Below are positions 1-11,632 of a stretch of 64,000 nt of DNA, in pieces (the first letter of the stretch is position 1; every line of letters starts with the position of its first letter). Source of the DNA: Drosophila persimilis (lineage: Eukaryota > Arthropoda > Insecta > Diptera > Drosophilidae). A program made the translations under genes and the position numbers. The stretch spans positions 2,859,501 through 2,923,500 of the forward strand of contig NW_020825324.1 of the NCBI RefSeq assembly GCF_003286085.1, read 5' to 3'. The notes under the pieces were generated by a model, which was not told where the DNA came from, made no database searches, and saw only the letters and a list, made by a program, of their open reading frames with translations.

Positions 1-314
1 GACATGGCTGGGAATGGGATGGCTACGGCTCTTCTCAACGGAATGCGGAGGAGTGGTGCCCGTTTGCCTCGCTGAGCCGCCTATTTATGGAGTCCCCCCG
101 CCAGAGAATACATCCCAAACACCCACTCAACGTGCCACATCTGTTCTGTTGTTTGCCCCAAATCTCGATCGGCAGTGAATGGGATTGATCGAACACAATA
201 AGCGAAACAAAGCAGAGAAGAGTCAGAAGAGTCAGAAGAGTCTACAGTCGGCAGTCAGAACAGTCAGAACAGGCACTCAAGTGTCAATGTAGTAAATGTA
301 GCTCCGAAAAACAG

Positions 315-353
315 TATAAATTTCCTTAGTGTACACAATTTTAGCATTCACTC
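315..353 (+). promoter_or_regulatory. TATA/Inr core promoter of the Kazal-like gene
   Basis: A TATAAA box at 315-320 is followed by an initiator-like TCACTC at 348-353, whose A (350) would be the start site. The spacing of about 35 bases is slightly long but acceptable. A start here gives a 5' UTR of about 43 bases before the ATG at 393, which is typical of compact, tissue-restricted secreted-protein genes in Drosophila. Transcription from here is inferred. Confidence 0.6.
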
Positions 354-392
354 GTAAGCAATCCAGCTCCATTGTCGCGAAGAACCTCCAAG

Positions 393-452
393 ATGCACTG
401 CCAACAGTGGCTCATGCCCGTGGCCATGGCCATGGTCTTTGGTAAGTGGGGG

Positions 453-483
<31 letters not shown>

Positions 484-1179
484 CGGCGTCCTCGAATTAA
501 CCGAGTAATCACGTTCCCCACAGCACTGCTGCAGCTTCAGCCGGCGGGCAGCACCAGTGCCAGCAGCAACGAGACCCACACCACCACCACCGTGAAGGCC
601 GTCAGTGGTGCAGCAGCGCCTGTCTGCAGGCTGCCACCCGTCTGCATGGATAACAGCCCGCGCGTCTGCGGCAGGTTCCCCGATGGGAAGTGCCAGCGCT
701 TCAACAACATCTGCCACCTGCTGGAGGCCCACCACAATGGGAAGCCAGCCGCTGTGGGGCACGTGCCTGCCCGGGAGTGTCGCCACGTTGCTGGCGTGGG
801 GTACCTGTACAGACGCCCCTGCCACGACGGCTGCCCCGGCCGTCGGGTGAACTGCAGCCGCTTGCCCCACTCGGCGAAGATCTGCGTGCGCACCACCAAC
901 CACAAGGAGTGCCAGCTCCTGGCCAACGTCTGCCAGCTGCGCCAACGCAACTGCCGCGACACGCCGCGCCACAGTGAGTGATCCGCAGATGTGTAACCTC
1001 CCTGTAACGTGTAACCTCTAACCTGTAACCGTCTTCCTGCAGACTGGCACCGCACGAACCGGCGTCGCTGTGGGCCGGCCAAGCTTGGCGATGAGCCCAG
1101 GCCCTGCTTGCCCCTTCGAAATGCACCAAAAGCTGCCACCGAGCAACAGAAATCTGCTCTGGAAAAGAGAGAGGACTGA
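393..1179 (+). CDS. secreted double Kazal-like cysteine-rich protein, three exons
   Basis: The exons are 393-441, 524-973 and 1043-1179. The introns, 442-523 and 974-1042, have GTAAGT/CCCCACAG and GTGAGT/CTGCAG borders and keep the frame, giving 211 residues. Residues 1-25 form a Met/Ala/Leu-rich signal peptide, followed by a Thr-rich linker with an N-E-T sequon at 32. Two Kazal-like repeats follow. In the first, C51, C57, C65, C73, C80 and C102 include the VCGR..C......C pattern. In the second, C127, C137, C146, C153 and C160 have the same C-x7/8-C-x6-C spacing. The tail is basic and proline-rich. Kazal folds usually inhibit serine proteases outside the cell, but I cannot locate a clear reactive loop, so inhibitory activity is not shown. 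The gene lies on the strand opposite the LRR gene, apparently inside one of its introns. I do not recognise a named orthologue. Confidence 0.85.
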
Positions 1180-2281
1180 GGAGTCTCTCCCCCTGAGGTC
1201 TGCTCCCCCTGGAATAGAACGAGTGATACTGAGATCTGTTCCGTAGCATAAATTATAGTATTCACTGTCTTGTTTAGCGTAGCTCCTTCCGTAAGATAAA
1301 CATTGAACTTACGCTAAGAATATTCTCATGGCTAGCATCTAGATAAACTTGATCTTGTTTCTATCATCAGAGGCTGTGGCTCGGGTTTGCGACCAAGACC
1401 AAGATCATTAGCTTCAGGGAAATATCCGCTTTAATATGCTGTGACACAGAGGACAAGCCTACTGAAAGAGCTCGAATACTTATGTAGTCTGCTGGATTCA
1501 CGGATATTCAAGGCATTCTCTGGGCAAATAACACACACCTAATCTTTCTCTATTGGATCTTAAGTCTTCGGTAAATATCTAAATACGATGGATTGCATAT
1601 GTTGGGGGAGTACTTTCACCGCCTTGGGCTCCTTCTGGGCTTCCTTTCGGGACATTCGTGGTTTCCGGCTGGCCGCCTTTCGCCTGCAAATTATTTTATT
1701 GAACGCAATGGTTTCTGGCTTTGGCTCGTTTGTTATTTTCGCCGGCGGCAAATTACTTTTTATGGCTGGCGGCGGAGGCCGCTACCCCGCTTGCCACATG
1801 CCACTTGCCCCTGTTGAATGTGGAGCACAGTACTGGATGGCCTGTCTGATTCGAAGCGGATGGGCCTGCCGCTGTTTTTCAAAATTTAATGGCTTAGAAA
1901 GCCATTTGCATTTGTTTTTTTTTTTCTTTTTTCTTTTTTCGGGTCTTTCCAACTTTGTTTAACATTATTTGGCGCCGTATGTTGCCCACTCCCACTCCCT
2001 CTCCCAACCCCACCCCTCTGTCAGTTGCCGTTGGAACGGACTAATTAGTTTGGCCTGGCAACGCTGTGGCGGCGGCTCTGCGGTCTGGCAGCGCTGCGTA
2101 GTGCAATTTAGGGGTACTGCTGTCTCTGTCCCTCTCGTACTCGCACTCTTCTCGGCGCAGCCCGAAAGTATGCAATGAAAACAGACGTAGAATCGATGTA
2201 GTATCGACGTAGAATCGGTGTAGAAATGCCACTTACAGGCCCTGTCCCCAAAGGTAAATAAAATCCTTAGCCGACACTCAC
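1180..2281. other. non-coding interval between the Kazal-like gene and the LRR exon
   Basis: No LRR-like or other convincing coding exon is visible on either strand, so this stretch reads as intron of the minus-strand LRR gene plus the 3' flank of the nested gene. There is no canonical AATAAA shortly after 1179; ATAAAT-like variants lie near 1250. A T-rich tract is at 1914-1940. Confidence 0.55.
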
Positions 2282-4224
2282 CTGCGTCAATTTGCCATTC
2301 ACAATGCTGAGCGACTCGAGGCTGGAGCGCACGTTGCGCAGGCTGTTGTCCTTGAGGGCCTCCAGGTGGGAGTGGGAGAACTGCAAGTGCCGGATGTGGA
2401 CGCCCGGCTGGAAGACGTCCTGCGATAGCGACGTGACGGAGCGATCGAAATCGTAGATGGACAGCGAGTGGATCGGCGCCGAGATCCGCTCCAGGGTCGA
2501 GCGCAACGACAGCGCCGTCGTTCCGGGGCACTCCAGGAAGAGTCCTGCAGGAGCAACGAGGAAGCAAAAACATGTTTAAGTGTTAATTCCATAATCGACA
2601 GAAATTTGCGCAACGCATTTCAATTGGTTCTCCCCAACGGGCCAAAGGCTTCTGTCCAGTCCTGCCCAGTCAAGTCCTCTCCGTCTCCGTCTCCGTCTCC
2701 TGTCCCCATTATGTGCCTTGTAATGCATATTATTATCCTTGTCCTACCTTGTCCCCCCATGACATGTGCTGCCTGCCTCGCCTATCAATCAATACTCCTG
2801 TTGACACTGGGACTGGGACGGACTCTATTAATAGCTGAACGAGCATTCGTTTGAGTGAACCAAAGGCTGCTGTTGCACCGGCTTCCTCTATCGCTTAAAT
2901 AGGGCAATTCTCAGCACTATCTCAATCGATCGACGGGGCAGGAGCCTCGTTGATGGATGTGGCATGCAACAGCAGCTTTATTGCTGGCTGCTGCTGGCTG
3001 CTGATGGCTGCTGATGGCTGATGAAATGATGCTGCCTGGTGTCAAAGCAAACAAATCCTGCCTGGAATACACATTAAATGTGTTCGAGTGGGACGCACGG
3101 ACAAACAGACAGACAGACAGACTGTGCGCTGCTTTTCCTTGGGTTTGGGGCCCCCCAAGGAGCTCTGATTTGTTATGGGGCTCGTCCACACGTTCGGGGC
3201 GCAATTAACTTTTCCACCCCCCCCGCCCCGACCCACCGACGGACTGAATCGGACTGATTCGGACTGTCCTGGAGGTCTGTCCCGGCTTGATGCGTTTAAT
3301 TAGTTCGGTCGACCATTCGCACTTACCATCTTCAAACTTGTAGCAGGGGCAGGCGGAGCTGTCGTCGAAGCTGGGGCACTCGATGCCAGCAGCTCCACCG
3401 CCTCCCCCTCCCCCTCCCCCCGCGCCAGCGCCACCGCCACCTCCGGCTGACGAGGATGAGCCGGCACCCGTGGAGCCACCATTGGGAGCACCCAGATCGG
3501 CGTAGAGCAGCTCACGTGCACTGCCTTTGGCACTGGCGATGAGGAGGCTGCTGGCGGCGGCGGCAGCCGGGGAGCGGGCAATCCTGGCCGAAGGTGTCAT
3601 CGCTCCTGCGGCGGTCCCGGGCAGCATCGTCAGCAGCAGCAGCAGCAGCAACGGCAGAAGCCACAGGACATGCTTCCTCCATTGCCGCTGCAATCCGGCA
3701 ACACTATTGCAATTTCGACGACATTGTCCCTGGTCTCGTCGAAGGAGAGGGTGCTGCTGCCGCTGTTTGCTTCTGCATTTGCTTGCTCTGCTCTGGGTCT
3801 GGCTCTGGCTCTGGCTCTGGCACTCGGCCTGCTGTTTGTGTTCGTGCTCCTTGGCAGAGTCTCGTGGCAGTCCCTCTGCCATTCCCTGTACCATTGCCAT
3901 TTGCTCTATTTGATGTCCTTGTTGCTGACGCTGATTATGCTGGAGTGGGAGCTGCTGCTGCTCCTGCTGCGGCTCCTGCTCCTGCTCCTGGTGCCTGTTT
4001 TGACGGTTGGATGCTTGTTTTTTCGGCTCCTGGCCGACGCCTCCTGCCGCACTCCCAGCCTGTTGACAATTGTTAGTGCTGCTGCTGGTGCTGCTGCTGC
4101 TACTGCCGAGGGTCCTGGATGTGGATGTGGGTATGGAGTCGTGTCCGTTTGTTGACTTTGTGCATTTCGCTAATAAGTTTGCCAGCGCCGCATCTGCTTC
4201 TGCTGAATCGCTGCCTTTGCACAT
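2282..4224 (-). CDS. atk: leucine-rich-repeat cell-surface protein, 5' part (two coding exons), probably artichoke
   Basis: The exons are 4224-3327 and 2544-2282. Splicing (donor GTAAGT, acceptor CTCCTGCAG) joins D299 to a split Gly codon and gives 387 visible residues; the second exon ends in phase 0 before GTGAGT. The ATG at 4224 has an A-rich start context, and an in-frame TAG lies 48 bases upstream. Residues 1-180 are Ser/Gln-rich low complexity. Residues 185-207 are a Leu-rich hydrophobic signal or anchor. A Gly-rich linker follows, then an LRR N-terminal cap (C283, C292, C294, C305). LRRs start at about 325 (HSLSIYDFDRSV and repeats). From memory this cap-LRR block matches artichoke, an extracellular LRR protein of ciliated sensory organs. 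The remaining LRRs must be encoded left of base 1. The hydrophobic segment lies oddly far from the start; Met109, 111 or 115 are alternative starts. Confidence 0.75.
2545..3326 (-). other. atk: intron of the LRR gene
   Basis: This 782-base intron lies between the two visible LRR-gene exons, with the donor at 3321-3326 and the acceptor at 2545-2550 on the minus strand. It holds (TCTCCG)-type and TGGCTGCTGA short repeats and no open frame that looks coding. Confidence 0.75.
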
Positions 4225-6809
4225 TTTTCTTCTCTCTCTCTCTTTCTGTTTCTCTGTATGTCTATGGGGCTATCTCTGCCTCTTTCCTCTTTCTCTCTCT
4301 CTCTCTCAGCCTGTCTCAATCAATGTGGCGCATTCGTATTGATGTGTCCCTGTTGCCATATCGGTGGTGGGGGCGGGGGAAGATGCAATCTGTGGAAGAG
4401 AAACAGAAACGGAAACGTAATTAATTCTAAATGTCAGCCACTTAAAAGGGGAACAAATGGCATTGGAACCGTTTAAAAATAGTCGTTTCTGTGAGTGTCT
4501 GTAATCTCAATCGAAAGTGATATATGTCCTACATCCATATCAAAGGAAGGGCACACCCGAAGCTTCTGAGGGAAGCGAGGCAGCACAAGCGACCGAGGAG
4601 AGCTGTCGCAAGACGCGTGCCGCCTAATGAAGGAACAAGTGTGTTCTTAGATCCCAAATCTTAATAATCATAAACCCATACCCGTGACATCTCCATCGCC
4701 CATGTTTTTCCACGAGAATGAATCACTTCTCCTAATGCCTTCTCCCCCAGGGGCATGTCGGAGCATGCGGCATCTATTATATAATATTTCGTAGCTTATG
4801 CTGGCTGCTCTTTCCGTTCTAATCCACATTCCCTGTTCCAGTCCTCGCTGTTTCGATGTCATTCCGCTGCTGGACAACGCGACAGCCGGAAATTTGGAAT
4901 AATTAATATTTCAGCTGCTGTCGCTGGCATCTGAATACCCTTCAGAAAGGGTATCCACACCGGAAGGTACAAGTTTGGGCCTCGACGAAACCATTTGTTC
5001 CATTTTCCTACGGCATGCAAGTACCTTAGATCCTTAGGGATCTAAGCCTTCCAGTATACTATAGTGCACTTTCAGAGGGTATCTGCTGGTTCGAAGCCTC
5101 GCCACGTTCCTTCTTAGTTGTTGTTTGCGGAGCGCTCTTCCTGTTTTGGCCGAAACGAACGAAATTTCCGGTTAAGGCTGGCAGGGAGCAGTCATTCGAC
5201 GCATTAGCTGCCATAATTTTAATGGCGTTTAATGGCCCAGGAATGGAATTGAATGCGGCCAAAAGCACGCAGAGGAGGGACGACAAAAAAAACGCATTAA
5301 TTAGAAAACGAGCGAACAACGACTTAGCAATAAAATAATAATAATAAGGCAAGCCAACGTGACCGCCGCATACCAGAGCCCCAGAGTCCCTTTCCCTTTC
5401 GCCACCCCCCCTCCCCGTCCCCCTAGAGAGGCACTAAATTAGGCGCTCGCCTTTCGGCCAAGGGAAAAAAGAGCCCCAGCCTCAGCCGCGGCCCCGGCCC
5501 CGGCCCCAAGCCGCACAAAAATTCACGCACTTGACACAAATTCCTTTCGGGCGGCGGGCGAGCATTAAAATTGAAAATAAAAACAAAACGAAACGCAAAT
5601 TGTGAGGTGACGGGGAGGGGCTCTCTGCGGCAGCAGGAAAAGCGGAAAAAGCGCTGCCCAGGCATGCAAGAAAATAATTCATAATACAAACGATGGCCAT
5701 CCGGGCGAGGAAAAACGCACACCGAGAGGCTGCCATAATGTTGTCAGCGCAAAAAATGGCCACCAAATGGAGACCCGAAAAAAGCCCCAGACCCCCGGGA
5801 GAAAGACAAACGAAATTGTTGGCCGGGCACAGCCCCGCAAAATGGGTTAAAAGCTGGACCCTCACACGGGGGACCAGAGATTTATCAATTTGCTGGTTAA
5901 TTACGGTTCAAGGGGGAAGGAGAGCCCGTTTCAATTGGTCGTATGCCAGGATCCAGCGTAGGATCTTGGGGAACATGAGCAGGAACTGCAGATGTCTCCG
6001 TAAATAATCAGTGTTCCAGCATAATTATGGCCCACTAGAAACATCAAATTGTGTTCCAAATCAAAGAGGATTGTCCATCAATAGGAGATGGTAATTCCTA
6101 TTACCCCATTCAAACACCCTGCTAGAGGCCAAAGGCTAAAGGCCTTTCCTTTACTGAAGGAGAATCGGCACCTTTAATAGATCTTCGCTGCGAGAAGACC
6201 TGCCTCGAACAGCAACAGCGATGGGCGGTCTGTGTTGCACGTGGAGGCCAAGGCGCCGGCCTTCGTGGAGGAGAGGTGGAGTGCCTTTGCGGATGGGTAA
6301 TCCTTTTGTGCTCTGAAGATCACTCAAGGCACATTGTGGCCAATCGAATCGGTGTACTATACCCCTGAGGGATTACGGCCGAGACTTTGGGAACGGCTTT
6401 GGGGATAGACCTTCCCTTTGAGTGGGTGAATTCGAATCAATCCTAGCAAGGGACATAAGTCGATTCCCGATACAACAATAAAACGCATCGAATTCTTCGA
6501 GTTCTGTAGAAGTATTCTCCCCAGTTCCTTCCTTCCAAAACTACCACCTAACAATGACCTCCATTTTAGGGGGGTTGGAGTGTCTTCCGCCGTTCGATGG
6601 GACACCTGTGCCGCCACCCTTTCGCGGCCTGCCCATGGGCGACAAATTTCCACGCTTTTCCATCCCCCGGGGGAGGGGAGGGGAGGGGATGGATGGCCGT
6701 GTTTTCAATTAGTGGCCATGACAACTGAAGTTTTTACCGCGCTTCGGTTCTTGCACCACTTTTTCCATTATTTTTATGCGGTTCTATTCGGTAGGATTCG
6801 TGTTTGTTT

Positions 6810-6811
<2 letters not shown>

Positions 6812-6859
<48 letters not shown>
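6812..6859. repeat. (TG)24 microsatellite
   Basis: An uninterrupted dinucleotide run of 48 bases. Confidence 0.98.
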
Positions 6860-6861
<2 letters not shown>

Positions 6862-7008
6862 TGTGCGTGTGCTTTCGGTTTTCAGCATTCAGTTTTCCCC
6901 GTTTTTCCGTTTTCCAATTGTCGCTGTCGCTCTCGCCGTTTGAGTTTGAGTTTGAGTTTGGATAAGTTCGAGTTTGCCCACTCGCTGCAGTCGCGGTTAT
7001 TTGGTTAG

Positions 7009-7128
7009 CAAGTCAGTCACTCAGTCACTCATTCAGTCATTCACTCAGTGAGTCTGTGAATCAAACAGTCAGTCAATCGGTCAGTCAGTCAGTCAGTCAG
7101 TCAGTCAGTCAGTCAGTCAGTCATTCAG
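7009..7128. repeat. TCAG-type tetranucleotide repeat block
   Basis: A perfect (TCAG)10 run occupies 7081-7120. On its left lie imperfect TCAGTCACTC/TTCAGTCA units from 7009, the usual look of an old array with a younger expanded core. Confidence 0.95.
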
Positions 7129-8696
7129 CAAGTTGCAATCGCATTTGCGCATAATTAAAAGTTAATTGAGTAACAACAAAGCGCTTAATGCAATTGGAAA
7201 TTGAAAACGGAATAACAACCAAATGGCGGACCCAGTGCCGCATCAAATATGCTCTGGCAATTTATTTACGAGTATCGTGGCCAAATCAATAAATCGCCAT
7301 ATGAATAATATCTGAATAGCAGTCGAGTGCGAGTGTGTGGCCAGGGATTAACCAATTGATGGGCGGCGAGCAGCGCAGCGGAGGAAAGAGGTAGGTCCCA
7401 GGGATGCCACAACAATAGAAGAGAGGGGGACAAGCAGTCCACAAACATACCATCGCCAGGACCATCCTTGCTCTGAAAATGGATAGCCCTTGGGTGGGCG
7501 AAAGTGTGGATACATTCCCTGAAGAAGGGCACAACTTTCTTGATAGACATTTGCATCAATGATGAGTATCTACGATCATGTTCCTAGTGAGTCCTAGTGG
7601 AATGGAAAAGGTATTACGGATAGGCATGCACCCCATGCCTGATATCTCTGATAGCTGCGTTGGAAAAACGTATCCATTAAGATCCCGTACCGATCCGATA
7701 CCGATAGTACTTCATTATCACTCTCTCGGGAATCGAGAGTACCTCTAAAGTGTCATCATGAGCTGGCACTTAAGGCAGCTCCACCCCAAAGGGTTGGGGC
7801 GGGGCGGAGCGGAGCGGAGGGGCAGGGTTAGGGAACTACACCTTGGCGGGAATGTCGAAAATTAATTGCAATTAAAAACCCTAGTTCCCCTGGGAAAAGC
7901 GACACGACAACAGCAACAAGAGCAACAACAGCGACAGCAACACGAACAACTTCAAAACAATGATGGGGAGCAATGACGATGACGATGACGATGAAGATGA
8001 CGATGGCCAATGAACCTACTAGAGGAAGGGGGCAGATCGGACTGCATGGACAGGGGTGGGGATGGGGATGGGGATTGGGACTGGGGTTTTGGGGAGAGCG
8101 AAACCTCAGCTTGGATGACATTAGCGTTGACAGCGAGAGAGAGAGAGCCCAACAAAGAACAAACGGGGAGAACACACAGGGAACAACTTTGTTTATGGCA
8201 GTAAGCAACACATCACTCACATAGATGCACACACACACACACACTAGAACGATGCACCTGTGTCTCTGTGTTTGGCTCTGCCCTTTGCTTCCTGTGAACC
8301 AGTGCTGGCTGCTGGCTGCTGGCTGCTTGCTGCACCCTTCGTCATGCTCCTCTGCTTAGTCTCGACTGCTATTTCATTTTAATGACTCACGTGACTTTCA
8401 CGTGAGAGAGAGACCCCACTGGGCCGCCACTGAGAGCCAGAACAGGGCAACAAACGGAATCAGCATCAGCAGGGAGAGGAGAGGAGAGGAGAGGAGAGGA
8501 GGAACAACACCCGACATTGTCCATGGCAGCTAAAGCCGGGGCAAAAGTATAATCATAATAATAAAAGTTATACACCTAACATGCCATTACATAACAGATA
8601 CAGAGAGGGAGAGAGAGCACTCTCCACTCTCCCTTCAAGGGGCAGTCACGCCCACCGATGTACGCCCCAGCTGCAGAGCCAGATGGCAAGATACGT

Positions 8697-8724
8697 ACAA
8701 GTACGAGTACGAGTACGAGTACGA
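8697..8724. repeat. (GTACGA)n hexanucleotide repeat
   Basis: Four perfect GTACGA units lie at 8701-8724, with a partial unit before them. Confidence 0.95.
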
Positions 8725-9273
8725 ATATTTTGCATGAAAGCCCCGGATAGACATGAGATGGGTTCTTACTTCATTTGAGCAGCACACAAGCTCTTTGGTT
8801 TGCACTGAATCCCAGCCAGGGACCACGGGGGACCATGGGGAGCGGAGGGGATTCAGAGCTGGATAAAGCCAACGGCCAGACGGTACAATCAAAAATTCAG
8901 TTAATTAGCTCTAAGCAGTAAATGGAAACTTTAGAGGAGCCCCAAAAACCCATACTAGTAGAATGGATTGATGGAGTGATAGATCCAAAGATGGTCCATT
9001 GAAAATCAATGGTAAATCGGTAATTTCACTAGAAATTTTATTTGCAGCTTTCAATCCCAGCAATCATCGATGGATGCTGTGCCCAAAAACTAGAGCAGTT
9101 ACTAGCTTTTATCTCCGCCTCAAGAGCACAAACGATGTGCTACCCTCGGGATAGGAGATGGTTATGCCTATTTCCCCATTGACCCCATCTAGCTATCGAA
9201 CATTTCTAGGTACTCTTTTCGTTCCGTTTGGTTTTTCTCACTCTGGAAGGCCTGCCGCTGGAGGCACTCATCT

Positions 9274-9711
9274 ATGCCTCTCATGCCTCTATTTATTCCC
9301 GGACTCCCAGGAACTATTGATGGTAGCACGCCCAAGCTTCGCTTTGGCCTTGGCCTTGGCCTTGTCCACCTGCTGCCGCTCCTGTTGCTCCTGGAAGTCT
9401 GCGACGTGGCTGGAGGATCGGCCCCCTCAAAACCTTACCTTGCCTTACAGAAGAACTGTTGCAAGTGTAATCGTTGTTGTCGAAAGGCAAGGCATTTCTG
9501 TTGTTTCGAAAATTTGGAAAATCTAGCCAAGATACAAAATCAAGATACTTTGGGCTCGGGTGTGATTGATGGGGCAGCTTTGGGGATGGATTTGGGAGGG
9601 ATTAGTGCGGCAGTGAATGTCCGACGTTTCGAATGGGATCGGCCTTTGTGCACTCCGAAAACATTCAGCCGAGGCGGCGGCACTCCTGATTGCATTCTTG
9701 AAGCCCCCTAG
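9274..9711 (+). CDS. unrecognised small Cys-rich open frame (weak candidate)
   Basis: This is an ATG-initiated frame of 145 codons. Residues 22-41 are strongly hydrophobic (GLGLGLVHLLPLLLLLEV) and could act as a signal peptide or membrane segment. A short cluster with seven cysteines follows at about residues 61-76 (NCCKCNRCCRKARHFCCF), and then an unremarkable tail. No known family comes to mind. Part of the hydrophobic run is a simple GGCCTT repeat read as protein, and a splice-acceptor-like sequence at about 9440-9449 could mean that only the Cys part is exonic, if anything is. Chance is a real possibility. Confidence 0.2.
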   Translation: MPLMPLFIPGLPGTIDGSTPKLRFGLGLGLVHLLPLLLLLEVCDVAGGSAPSKPYLALQKNCCKCNRCCRKARHFCCFENLENLAKIQNQDTLGSGVIDGAALGMDLGGISAAVNVRRFEWDRPLCTPKTFSRGGGTPDCILEAP

Positions 9712-10084
9712 ATTTGGCGTATGATTTGGAGGCCTCTTCCTATTGAGCCGCTGCCGGGAAATGTTTCATTTCTCGATTCTTGACAGTGGTGTCTTGCGAA
9801 ATGTACACTCAAGTGGCAGGCCCGGGGAGTGACAGGCCATTCATCAAATGGGCCGACCGACTTCTGCCTCCCGGATTTTGCCAAAAAAAGAAGAAGTTGA
9901 AAGTGAGCAGGGAAGTGCCCGAATGCCAATGGATTGCTATGGATGGCTATGGATGGCTTTGGGGTGCGAGTAATTGGCTCTAGAGCGCGGTCTGTGACAG
10001 CAGATATTAGCGCCCCCCCAAGGGGTGCCCCTCGTTTTGATGCGAGGAGTATGGTGGCAGGCGGCATGAGGCATGCGGGAGCTG

Positions 10085-10096
10085 GGTATAAATACC
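10085..10096. promoter_or_regulatory. isolated strong TATA-like palindrome
   Basis: GGTATAAATACC is a perfect palindrome containing TATAAATA (10087-10094). No TCAGT-type initiator sits at the ideal distance on the plus strand; on the minus strand a TCATGC lies about 28 bases downstream. Function is not shown. Confidence 0.25.
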
Positions 10097-10285
10097 GCGT
10101 CAAATGAGGTTCAAATGGGAAACATCATCGGACTGGGACCCACATCGGTGCCGGCATCGGTGTGATTGACAGCAGAGCGGAGCAGAAACCGCTTCTGCTG
10201 TTAAGACAAACAATCTGGCGGTTTTTGTGGTTTTAAACACGAACATGAAAAATGTCAATTTGACAGGAAACAACACGATGCGTGA

Positions 10286-10287
<2 letters not shown>

Positions 10288-10320
<33 letters not shown>
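10288..10320. repeat. (CAG)11 repeat
   Basis: An uninterrupted trinucleotide run in non-coding DNA. Confidence 0.97.
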
Positions 10321-10323
<3 letters not shown>

Positions 10324-10978
10324 AGCACTCCTCCCACAGCTCCTGCCACAGCAGCAGCTACAGCCATTCCTGGTCTCCAGTCTTTAAGTAGATTGTCGTG
10401 TCGAACTGACGACACAACGACTCTGCGGTCAGCACTCGAATTCGTAGAGCAGTGCCAACAGCCATCCCAATCCCAATCCAATGGCGATTGGCGACTGGCG
10501 ACTGGCGACTGGCGATTCGTGTTCAGCTAACTGCAGGTTGAGTTTCTATTGAAAATTGTAGCAAAAATGGTTTCTATTTTGTTCGTTCCTGGGCGGCGGC
10601 TGCTGCTGCTGCTGCTGTTGGTGGCTCTTCTGCTGAAGACCATAAGCAGCTAACGGGCCAACTCTCAGTCAACGGCTCACTTTAGTGCAGTTTGAAAATA
10701 GAATCAAGCGAAAAACACCACAAAGGCCCATAAACATAGCTCTTGAAAGAGAAAACCCCTGATCCGAGCACCGAAGACTGGACACCCTTTAACGCCATCG
10801 TTTGGAGGGACTATCCCCAAAAGAACCCCCAATGGCCAGCAAGTGCCAAAGCCCCCCTCTGTGGATGGTGCTTCTGGTAGCTGGTACACCCTTCTGGTGA
10901 GGGTATGGCTAGGGGAATTACATGCTTACATACTAAATAGCCAACTGGATGGATGGAAATGGTCACCGAGAGAAAATA

Positions 10979-11009
10979 GCCATAGACCATAGACCATAGA
11001 CCATAGACC
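10979..11009. repeat. (CCATAGA)4 heptanucleotide repeat
   Basis: Four near-perfect 7-base units in tandem. Confidence 0.9.
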
Positions 11010-11589
11010 GTGCCTCTGCATCTGGCCGGCTCTTCTGTTTGTTTGGCCTCCGAAGCAGGAAGCCCAGAAGCGCACGCAGCAAACACCTTTTACAGAACTG
11101 GCCCAGAAAAGGCAACAAGTCAAAGAAGCAATTTCCAAGCGATTAGAATTGATTATAATTAGTTGAGAGCCACAGCCACAGACAGAGTCAGAGTCAGAGC
11201 CAGAAACAGGGAGGTATCTCCGCCTCTTCTGCTGGAAAATATTGTTATTTTCAGGGCTTCAGGGCTACATTTTCATTATTTTACGACTGATTGATGCACA
11301 AATAATGTATTATTTAATGCAGTATTTTCAGAACTTATAGACCGAATGGATTAGCATTCCTAGGTTCAGTTCTCATCTCCCCCTAAATGGGTATTTATCC
11401 CCTAAATGAGGGAAATACTTTCGTGGCCCCATCCACTGACAGGAATCCACTTCAGGGGCACTCGAAATAATTCGAAATTGCCAAGAGAAAAAAACATTGA
11501 GTGATGCAATGGACTGGAGTTCTTATGGAGTTCCCTTTTCCAACCTTTTCGACCAGAAAATGCAGCAGCAAATGGTTAATAACAAGACA

Positions 11590-11632
11590 GAGGAGGAGCA
11601 GGAGGAGGAGGAGGAGGAGGAGGAGGAGGAGG
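11590..11632. repeat. (GAG)n repeat
   Basis: A GAG/AGG trinucleotide tract with one C interruption near 11599. Confidence 0.95.

Noticed and set aside
412-1265. Long minus-strand open frames (180-240 codons) opposite the Kazal-like gene
   Set aside because: They are mirror frames of a GC-rich coding exon whose plus-strand reading has a signal peptide, consistent splice sites and patterned cysteines.
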